From NCBI GenBank assembly GCA_937860165.1, contig CALMBE010000574.1, positions 1 through 12,739 of the forward strand: a stretch of 12,739 nucleotides of DNA, written 5' to 3'. This DNA comes from an uncultured Planctomycetaceae bacterium. GTDB lineage: Bacteria; Planctomycetota; Planctomycetia; Pirellulales; Lacipirellulaceae. The notes under the pieces are model-generated. The model was not told the DNA's origin, ran no database searches, and saw only the letters and a list, made by a program, of their open reading frames with translations. Positions 5,511 through 11,144 of the stretch are shown one piece after another; the stretch's first letter is position 1, and every line of letters starts with the position of its first letter. Both the position numbers and the translations under genes were made by a program.

Positions 5511-7127
5511 TTAGGGGAACATTGGGCTGCTTTTCGAGGACGACCTGCGTGTCCTGCCTTGTGTCGGCTTGCAACACATTGACGGCAGTCGAATTGATCG
5601 CTGGTCGGTGGCATAGCCCTTGGGCTGGCCGCTGGAAAGGGTCATCGCCATCGAGCGGCGCAGCAAAACGAGCGACCCCATCGCCAACAGCGCGGCCGCC
5701 GTCGGTTCTGGCACCGTGGCGATCAACGTTTCAATGCTGTTGGGAGGTAATGTTATGGTAAACCTTGACCCGTTGACTGCAACAGACGGCAACGTCACCC
5801 AGTTTTCGGAGGGGCTCGTTCGGACGCGACGGAACTGCCCCGCGGAAATCCCGCTCAGGTCAAAGGTGATCTCCTTGCTTAAAAAACTTGCGTTGGTTGC
5901 CACGAGCACCAATTCCGAGTCGCTCACGAAAGCCGTGGTTTGGACAGCGGCATCGTTGGACTCGGCCTTAATCCTTTGAGCGCCTGGCTCGACGAAGCGG
6001 GAAAACTGGCCCGTGATGTAATAAGTCTTGTTCAACGTCAATCCGTCGTAAGTGGCGCCAGTGTTGTTCAAGCTAATCAACGCCGTCGCATTTCCTTCCC
6101 ACTCGCCAAAGGAAGCCCAAAGGTAGTCAACGGCGCTCACGTCGTAGGTTGAAATGAGGTCATGCATCAGAGAGGCCCAGGCAATGGGAGTCTGCGGCAA
6201 GCCCGCGGTGTCCATAGCAAACATCGAGAACTCCGTCATCCATAAAGGAAGTCCGTACTGTTGGGCGAGCGCCTTCATCTGCCCCACATTTGTAACGGAC
6301 TCATCGTAGAGGTGGGTCGCAAGGGCGCCGACGAATAGACGGGCCTCCGGATCCGCAAGAATGATTTTAGCTTTGGCGGCGGCATCGGATGCCCGGACTT
6401 CATCCGTCGTAACGAACTTCGTGTCGAATCCTTCCGACCGCAGGCGAGGGCCCAAGATTTTGATCACGTCTCGGAGGAACTCGCCGCTCATCGCATTGCG
6501 GGTATAGGAAGGTTCGTTCGCCACGGAGAGAAAGGGGAGTCGCACGCCCAGATCAGCTGACCGCTTCACTTGCGCCAGCAGCCACTCGGAATACTCCGCT
6601 GCATCATTGGCTGAGGTAGTTCCCATCCACGTTTCCCGGTTGAGCGGCGAAAGGAAGAAGGTACTTGCGCCGCGGGTTCGAGCGCGGTCGATGTAATCCA
6701 CATGCGCATCGAGGTTTTTCCACGCAAAGTTGAACTTGCTGAGATCCGTCGCGTTGGGATCGCTGTTGTCGTTCACCGGTTCAATTCCGAAACCGACTGC
6801 CGTGTCAGGGGAGGCCGGTCGAACTCGCGTCAGCTTCAGGTCCGTGTACAATTTGTCCAGAACCTGATTCTGTTGAGCCGTCGTCATGACGGTCGCCGCG
6901 CGACCGGTGGACGGGTTGAAATTGTCGAAAAAATGCGGATCGTCAAACATGCGGACGGAGGATCCGAATCCGTCCATTCTTTGGTAACGAATCTGCCCGT
7001 TCACTAGGACAGTCGCGGCACCAACGCCGCTGCAAAAAAAAGTCGCGAGCCCAATCGCGGAAAGCGCGCTTGCCACGGCTGCAACTCGACGGCCTTTAGA
7101 TTTAGAAAATCGATGTTTCGTTTCCAC
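5511..7127 (-). CDS. secreted GH30-like glycoside hydrolase with PEP-CTERM tail
   Basis: A 538-residue protein. The signal peptide is residues 1 to about 37 (basic start, hydrophobic core, GVGAA end). The catalytic TIM barrel follows, with an N-terminal DGFGSS motif typical of GH30, the acid/base Glu205 in ANEPS and the nucleophile Glu299 in WMTEFS. Next come YYITGQFSRFVEPGAQRI, also characteristic of GH30, and a beta domain (about 385-465). A PEP-CTERM segment VPEPTAAALLAMGSLVLLRR lies at about 472-491. GH30 enzymes cut beta-glucans, xylan or related glycans; the substrate is not predictable here. The GTG at 7127 is chosen because AAGGGG precedes it by eight bases and it starts directly at a signal peptide. 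A GTG at 7196 is in frame but would bury the signal. Oddly, 46 residues continue after the Arg-Arg anchor. A one-base shift there would end the protein as LLRRRWR at the TGA at 5642-5644. Confidence 0.82.
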   Translation of the reverse strand: METKHRFSKSKGRRVAAVASALSAIGLATFFCSGVGAATVLVNGQIRYQRMDGFGSSVRMFDDPHFFDNFNPSTGRAATVMTTAQQNQVLDKLYTDLKLTRVRPASPDTAVGFGIEPVNDNSDPNATDLSKFNFAWKNLDAHVDYIDRARTRGASTFFLSPLNRETWMGTTSANDAAEYSEWLLAQVKRSADLGVRLPFLSVANEPSYTRNAMSGEFLRDVIKILGPRLRSEGFDTKFVTTDEVRASDAAAKAKIILADPEARLFVGALATHLYDESVTNVGQMKALAQQYGLPLWMTEFSMFAMDTAGLPQTPIAWASLMHDLISTYDVSAVDYLWASFGEWEGNATALISLNNTGATYDGLTLNKTYYITGQFSRFVEPGAQRIKAESNDAAVQTTAFVSDSELVLVATNASFLSKEITFDLSGISAGQFRRVRTSPSENWVTLPSVAVNGSRFTITLPPNSIETLIATVPEPTAAALLAMGSLVLLRRSMAMTLSSGQPKGYATDQRSIRLPSMCCKPTQGRTRRSSSKSSPMFP

Positions 7128-7179
7128 CGGAGAATCCCCTTGAGCTAGTGTGTCTTCCAACAAATTGCGTCCTGTTTCC

Positions 7180-7446
7180 TCAGCACGAGCAAACACGAAT
7201 CTCGCAGCCTTCTGCGGGCCCAGCCCGATTCACCACTGCGCGGAGTGGACCAGGGTTACCATCATAGTCATTCCATTTAGTGAAATTCCCACTCTCAAAA
7301 TCATCGAAAAACACCGCCGCCGGGTCACTGACGATGCCGATGTCGTTGATATATTTGTGGCCCAGCCCTACTCTCGCCGCTTGAGCGGACGAGACGAAAG
7401 CAAGGCTGCACAAGAGAAGGCAGAATCCCAAGTTGACATGCTTCAT
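7180..7446 (-). pseudogene. N-terminal stump of a secreted carbohydrate-active protein
   Basis: An 88-residue ORF with a clear signal peptide (MKHVNLGFCLLLCSLAFVSS, cut near AQA). A short mature part follows that contains FFDDFESGNFTKWNDYDG. An aspartate-rich D-F-E-S-G motif near the N-terminus is common at the start of secreted beta-sandwich proteins such as polysaccharide lyases and laminin-G-like domains, which are normally several hundred residues long. The ORF then breaks into Cys-rich nonsense and stops 52 bases before the hydrolase start. I infer the remains of a larger gene cut off by a rearrangement or frameshift. A genuine small secreted protein cannot be excluded. The ATG at 7446 is used; a TTG four codons upstream is possible. 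No good ribosome binding site is visible. Confidence 0.5.
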
Positions 7447-7504
7447 GGTGGGCACCAACTGAGAAAGTAAGTTTGACCACTAGGTAACATGCCGATTCTA
7501 ATAC

Positions 7505-7533
7505 AACATGCATGACATACACGGGAATGTCAA
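7505..7533 (-). promoter_or_regulatory. possible promoter/operator upstream of the secreted stump and hydrolase
   Basis: On the minus strand a perfect -35 TTGACA (7533-7528) is present, but the -10 position 17 bases on (CATGTT) is poor. The -35 overlaps a 6-base inverted repeat TGACAT (7513-7518) / ATGTCA (7527-7532) with an 8-base spacer, a size that could bind a dimeric regulator. It is about 70 bases upstream of the ATG at 7446. Confidence 0.25.
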
Positions 7534-7957
7534 TACTTTCGGCTCTGTAAGGAACTTTCTCGATTTTCGGCGTTTCAGATTACCGTGCAACACCGCAATC
7601 GTTTCTAATAGGTCATTAGCTGGACAGCGCCAGACTTCACCCACAGATTCTGCTGAGGAGGCATTCTCTTTAGCCCCAGAAATATCAAGCACGTCTTACC
7701 GACTCAGCTCCCCCAAGGCACGTAAGCCCAATAGTACGAAGTCGATGTCACGAGAAAGTGACACTGACCTGGGGTCGCATAGAAACAGGTGTCGCGGTTT
7801 TCATTTGACACTATCGGCTCGCTTTGCGAGGCTTACTCTGTGAGCGTGCGCTGCGACATGCCAGAGGAGGAATCGTTGCTCACTTGTCCTTTCGCGTGTG
7901 GGGGCGGGGTGACGTTGGATCACAGTCTCCCGCAACTTTTTCTACACCCCCCGATTC

Positions 7958-7996
7958 GCATGCCCACGACGGAGTACCGCCGTGAGCATGGCACCC
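7958..7996 (+). repeat. REP-like 39-base palindrome, copy 3
   Basis: CATGCCCACG (7959-7968) and CGTGAGCATG (7981-7990) form a stem with one mismatch around a loop containing CGGAGTACC, ending in GCATGGCACCC. It has the same length, loop core and 3' end as copies 1 and 2 about 2.5 kb away. Confidence 0.78.
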
Positions 7997-8042
7997 TGCT
8001 CACATCCACACACTTTCCAGGAAAACTAATGGCTGTTAATCA

Positions 8043-8162
8043 ACACTAATCATTTCCTATTAGCTAGTAAGCTGGAACATGTAATGCGCAGTTCCGGCAG
8101 CCAATCCAGTATTGCCGGAACTTCGGGGTACCTCGTTCCGGCTAATTATTTCTCATTAGTGT
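8043..8162. repeat. nested palindromic element after the DUF1338 gene
   Basis: Three concentric or adjacent stems are visible: ACACTAAT/ATTAGTGT (8043-8050 / 8155-8162), AGCTGGAAC/GTTCCGGCT (8070-8078 / 8135-8143, one wobble), and GTTCCGGCA/TGCCGGAAC (8091-8099 / 8113-8121, perfect). An imperfect palindrome around GGTACC lies at 8124-8135. It begins 45 bases beyond the stop of the minus-strand gene and lacks a T-run. It could be a REP or small MITE-type repeat. Confidence 0.6.
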
Positions 8163-8206
8163 GAATCAGTGGCACCTTTCAGCGACCAGCAGTCGCGGCT
8201 TTATGG

Positions 8207-9565
8207 TTACCATTTCCGGGGATCGGTCCGGGCGATGATGTCGCTCACGCCGGTTTGGTTGAAACCTTTGTAGCCATCGTTGCGTTCGAGGATTTCCAGG
8301 TGCGAACCGAGGGCCCCCTCGCGGCGGAATTGGTCGGCTTGGGTCGAAGTAATCTGTCCGGCTGCGAGTGCCGCATCGATTTGGGTGCCCGCCACGGGCC
8401 AGATTTCTCCCTTCGTAAAAGCCTGACGCAGGTGCGGGAAGTTGGTGAAGGGGGCCATCGATTCGACTCCCGAAGCGGCGAGTTGGGTACAGGCGGCATC
8501 GAAATCGAACTGGCATTCGAGGTGGTGCATGCCGGCTGCCAAGAATGCCTCGCCGTGCAACTGGCACCAGAGGCCGACGGTTCCGAGTTCGGTCCGGGGC
8601 GGCAGGCCGAGGTGGGCAAAGTCGCCGGTTATTTCTTCGGGGGACATGTCGACATCGGCAAAGACCACAAATCCCGCGCGCGACTGCTCCATCACTTGGG
8701 CCCCCCAACCCGCTTCGATGCCAGCGTAAAATCGCTCGCGGCAATGAAAGCCGAGTAATTCCAGCATTTCGATCAAGCGGGGGAAGCTTGCCCGACTCGA
8801 GCGGTAGGTGTGGTGGTCGTGGTTGGCCCAACCGAGCCCCAGTTTTTCTTGTCGCTCGTACTGCACCCGCGCGGCCCGATTGCGACTCATCCAATAAATA
8901 CGCTCGGACGAGAAAAACAAATCGCATGTGCGATCAACACCGAGGTCCTTGATCGCGGCCCGGATAAGTTCTCGGGTAGCGTCGAAGCCCCGATTGGGGT
9001 CGACTAGCGGTCGAGGCCGAGAGCAAAGGGCTGCGAGGTGTTTTTCAACGGCAGCAAGTTCCGCGTTGGATTCCTGCGAAAGCTCAAAACCCCGCCAGCC
9101 ATGGCGTTCAACGGCTACCAGGGAAATGCCATTCTTGCTGGAGAATTCCAACGTCCGAAATGCGCTCCGCGGTTTGCCGAGTGGTTTGCAGTTGGCGGCC
9201 GGGTACTTATTGGCAAAGGCCTCGACATCTTCGACCTTCAGCAACACTCGGCCGAGTGCATCACTTACCACGATGGTCGGGAAAATTCCCTCGGGGTGGG
9301 TCCACTGAGAGTTACACCCCGATTCAACGAATCCCGTTTCCGCGAGGCGATCGGTCAAGTTTCCGAACCAGTTCGCAGGCACAAACAAGGCATCGACGAA
9401 GTCCAACAGGCGATTACCAGTTTCGCCGGAGAGTCGCTTGCCAAATTGGGCGAGGTCGTCGCTGGCGGCCACGAAACGCCCGAGCAGTTGGCCGACCAAC
9501 TCCGAAGCCGTCGGTTGGCGTTCCCAGGTGAAGGCGGTCAAGGCAGACGGGGTGTCGGTAGACAT
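8207..9565 (-). CDS. DUF1338 / HglS-like 2-oxoadipate dioxygenase-decarboxylase
   Basis: A 452-residue, probably cytoplasmic protein with no signal or membrane segment. The second half follows the DUF1338 pattern: ANHDHHTYRSS at 247-257, AGWGAQVME at 285-293, GMHHLECQF at 345-353, and GALGSHLEILERNDGYKGF at 417-435. By analogy with the characterised family member HglS, I infer a metal triad of His251, His348 and Glu424 in a VOC-like fold. HglS converts 2-oxoadipate, a lysine breakdown intermediate, to D-2-hydroxyglutarate with loss of CO2. The length fits the roughly 450-residue bacterial members. It is divergent from a saccharopine-dehydrogenase-like gene and near an ALDH7-type gene, which supports a lysine-catabolic role. 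The ATG at 9565 has GAGG eight bases upstream. Family assignment is by motif memory; another VOC-fold dioxygenase is possible. Confidence 0.65.
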   Translation of the reverse strand: MSTDTPSALTAFTWERQPTASELVGQLLGRFVAASDDLAQFGKRLSGETGNRLLDFVDALFVPANWFGNLTDRLAETGFVESGCNSQWTHPEGIFPTIVVSDALGRVLLKVEDVEAFANKYPAANCKPLGKPRSAFRTLEFSSKNGISLVAVERHGWRGFELSQESNAELAAVEKHLAALCSRPRPLVDPNRGFDATRELIRAAIKDLGVDRTCDLFFSSERIYWMSRNRAARVQYERQEKLGLGWANHDHHTYRSSRASFPRLIEMLELLGFHCRERFYAGIEAGWGAQVMEQSRAGFVVFADVDMSPEEITGDFAHLGLPPRTELGTVGLWCQLHGEAFLAAGMHHLECQFDFDAACTQLAASGVESMAPFTNFPHLRQAFTKGEIWPVAGTQIDAALAAGQITSTQADQFRREGALGSHLEILERNDGYKGFNQTGVSDIIARTDPRKW

Positions 9566-9644
9566 ATCACAAACCTCGCGGAAATCGAACCTTGCGAAAG
9601 TGCCAAGAACTCTCTTTCTAGTGAATCACAAGCGGCCCAGCCCG

Positions 9645-9678
9645 GCAATCGCAGTTTCCGCGCAATCGTTTCGCGCGG
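9645..9678. promoter_or_regulatory. possible operator in the divergent promoter region
   Basis: The gap between the two divergent lysine-pathway genes holds a palindrome CCGCGC (9658-9663) / GCGCGG (9673-9678) and a direct repeat of GCAATCG (9645-9651 and 9662-9668). A shared regulator site is conceivable. There is no further support. Confidence 0.2.
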
Positions 9679-9735
9679 CGGCGCAACCCTTAGGTTTCGG
9701 CGTTCCAGCTTTCAGGTAGGTTCTGTTAAACTGAT

Positions 9736-9766
9736 TTGACGCAATTCGCTCTTGCTTAATTATACC
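9736..9766 (+). promoter_or_regulatory. candidate promoter for the saccharopine-dehydrogenase-like gene
   Basis: TTGACG (9736-9741) matches the -35 consensus at five of six. TATACC (9761-9766) follows after 19 bases in an AT-rich patch and matches four of six. It ends 26 bases before the ATG at 9793. The wide spacing lowers confidence. Confidence 0.35.
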
Positions 9767-9792
9767 ACTGATATCCTAGTTTGGAGTCTTCG

Positions 9793-10914
9793 ATGCACCG
9801 TGTCTTATTGTTGGGGGCCGGAAAGATTGGGCGGATGATCGCCCGATTCTTGGTCGATTCGGGAGACTACTCCGTTAAGGTGGGGGATGCCGAGCCCGCC
9901 GCCTTGAAACGAATCTCCGACCGCGTGTCTGTGGAGACGGTTGTGATCGACGCCTCCGACGAGAAGCAACTCACCGCTGCGATGCAAGGTTACAACAGTG
10001 TGATCTCGGCGCTGAGCTATTCACACAACCCGGCAGTGGCGCGGGCGGCATTGGCTACGGGAGCGAGTTATTTTGATCTTACCGAGGATGTCGCCACGAC
10101 TCGGGAGGTACGTGAGATTTCCGCGCGGGCTGCCAAAGGACAGATTTTCATGCCCCAGTGCGGCTTGGCTCCCGGTTTCATTTCGATTGTCGCGAATCAC
10201 CTGACCCACTCGTTCGATCAGTTGGATAGTGTGCGGATGCGCGTGGGGGCGTTGCCGCAGTTTCCTACGGGATCGCTCAAGTACAATCTCACCTGGTCGA
10301 CGGATGGCCTCATCAACGAATATTGCAACCCGTGCGAAGCGATCCATGAGAATCAGCGAATCGACGTGTTGGCTCTCGAGGGTCTCGAACACTTTTCTCT
10401 CGACGGCGTCCGCTACGAAGCCTTCAACACCAGCGGTGGACTGGGTACCCTCTGTGAAACGCTCGACGGCAAGGTACGGCAGCTTAATTACAAAACGATT
10501 CGCTATTTGGGCCACCAAGAGCACATGCTCTTGTTGGTCAATGAACTGCGATTGAGTGAGCGTCGCGAAATTCTCAAGGATATTTTAGAGAAGGCGGTGC
10601 CGATCACATTTCAGGATGTCGTAGTAACTTTTTGCACGGTCACCGGCATGCGCAAGGGGCAATTGGTACAGATCACCGATGCGAGGAAGATTTATCACGA
10701 AAACATTGCCGACGAAAACTGGAGTGCGATCCAGATCACCACAGCCGCTGGAATTTGCGCCGTACTGGACATGCATGCCGCCGGGAAACTGCCGCAATCT
10801 GGGTTTGTGCGGCAGGAAGAAGTCGACTTCGATCAATTCATCGCCAACCGGTTTGGTTGCCGATACGACAGCCGCACAGCCACGCGTTTCAGCACCACCG
10901 CACACGACCATTGA
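9793..10914 (+). CDS. saccharopine dehydrogenase family oxidoreductase
   Basis: A 373-residue cytoplasmic protein. An N-terminal Rossmann fold has the nucleotide motif GAGKIG (residues 8-13), an acidic residue at the end of strand 2 (Asp32 region), and a second-half signature PQCGLAPGF (121-129). The family's C-terminal substrate-domain motifs FNTSGGLGTL (211-220) and KTIRYLGH (234-241) follow. The family includes glutamate-forming saccharopine dehydrogenase, which releases 2-aminoadipate semialdehyde from saccharopine. That reaction feeds the ALDH7-type enzyme encoded next, and the pairing is the main reason for the functional call. Some relatives act on other carboxy-amino acids such as carboxynorspermidine, so the substrate is inferred. 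The lysine-ketoglutarate reductase domain of the animal/plant bifunctional enzyme is absent. The ATG at 9793 has TGGAG seven bases upstream; a TTG at 9781 is less likely. The gap to the next gene holds a palindromic element. Confidence 0.8.
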   Translation: MHRVLLLGAGKIGRMIARFLVDSGDYSVKVGDAEPAALKRISDRVSVETVVIDASDEKQLTAAMQGYNSVISALSYSHNPAVARAALATGASYFDLTEDVATTREVREISARAAKGQIFMPQCGLAPGFISIVANHLTHSFDQLDSVRMRVGALPQFPTGSLKYNLTWSTDGLINEYCNPCEAIHENQRIDVLALEGLEHFSLDGVRYEAFNTSGGLGTLCETLDGKVRQLNYKTIRYLGHQEHMLLLVNELRLSERREILKDILEKAVPITFQDVVVTFCTVTGMRKGQLVQITDARKIYHENIADENWSAIQITTAAGICAVLDMHAAGKLPQSGFVRQEEVDFDQFIANRFGCRYDSRTATRFSTTAHDH

Positions 10915-10951
10915 TCCTCAGATATTTATCGATCATAAAACTATCGGAGAG

Positions 10952-11104
10952 CCCGCGAATCACGCGAATGGGCGCGAATCGGGGAGAATAATTATTGGAG
11001 ACCAAGAAGATAGAATCGTTGAAGGTCACGCATGTCGTAAATCCGAATTCTTTTTTTTCTCGAAATCTTGATATCAATTCGCGCCTATTCGCGTGATTCG
11101 CGGG
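10952..11104. repeat. 153-base element with 28-base terminal inverted repeats
   Basis: The left arm (10952-10979) begins CCCGCGAATCACGCGAAT, and the right arm (11077-11104) is its reverse complement over 28 bases with a single G/A difference. The arms themselves contain the short repeated word GCGAAT. The interior is AT-rich, includes an eight-T run (11051-11058), and encodes nothing. It is a MITE-like or dispersed intergenic repeat. It separates the two plus-strand lysine genes and could form a long hairpin in a read-through transcript. Confidence 0.8.
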
Positions 11105-11144
11105 CAACCCACTGCAAGTCATGAACTAAGTAAGAGGTTTCAAC

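Larger units (their letters stand above)
7447..8206. other. 760-base stretch without a convincing gene
   Basis: Short ORFs on both strands have no ribosome binding site or recognisable motif. The stretch holds a candidate promoter/operator at 7505-7533, the third REP-like copy at 7958-7996, and a nested palindrome at 8043-8162. It may once have held the missing part of a gene, but I see no coding remnant that I can name. Confidence 0.5.

Noticed and set aside
7508..7843. 111-residue plus-strand ORF in the long gap
   Set aside because: Ser/Arg-rich, with no start signal and no motif. Composition fits non-coding sequence.
9645..9678. palindrome in the divergent region as a defined regulator site (for example Lrp-like)
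   Set aside because: Six-base GC arms occur often by chance at this composition. It is kept only as a low-confidence site with no regulator named.
8255..9739. several long plus-strand ORFs opposite the DUF1338 gene
   Set aside because: No motifs, and they overlap the whole opposing gene, which has a ribosome binding site and family signatures. They are shadows from GC-biased codon positions.
4485..11072. exact 17-base match TTTCTCGAAATCTTGAT at 4485-4501 (start of uppP) and 11056-11072 (inside the inverted-repeat element)
   Set aside because: Longer than expected by chance but of low complexity, with no flanking similarity. One copy is coding and constrained by the UppP N-terminus. I treat it as coincidence unless more copies appear.
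10889..11122. 77-residue minus-strand ORF between the two lysine genes
   Set aside because: It is the translation of the 28-base inverted repeats (NHANRRE, RFAPIRVIRG-type strings), a known false-ORF pattern of such repeats.
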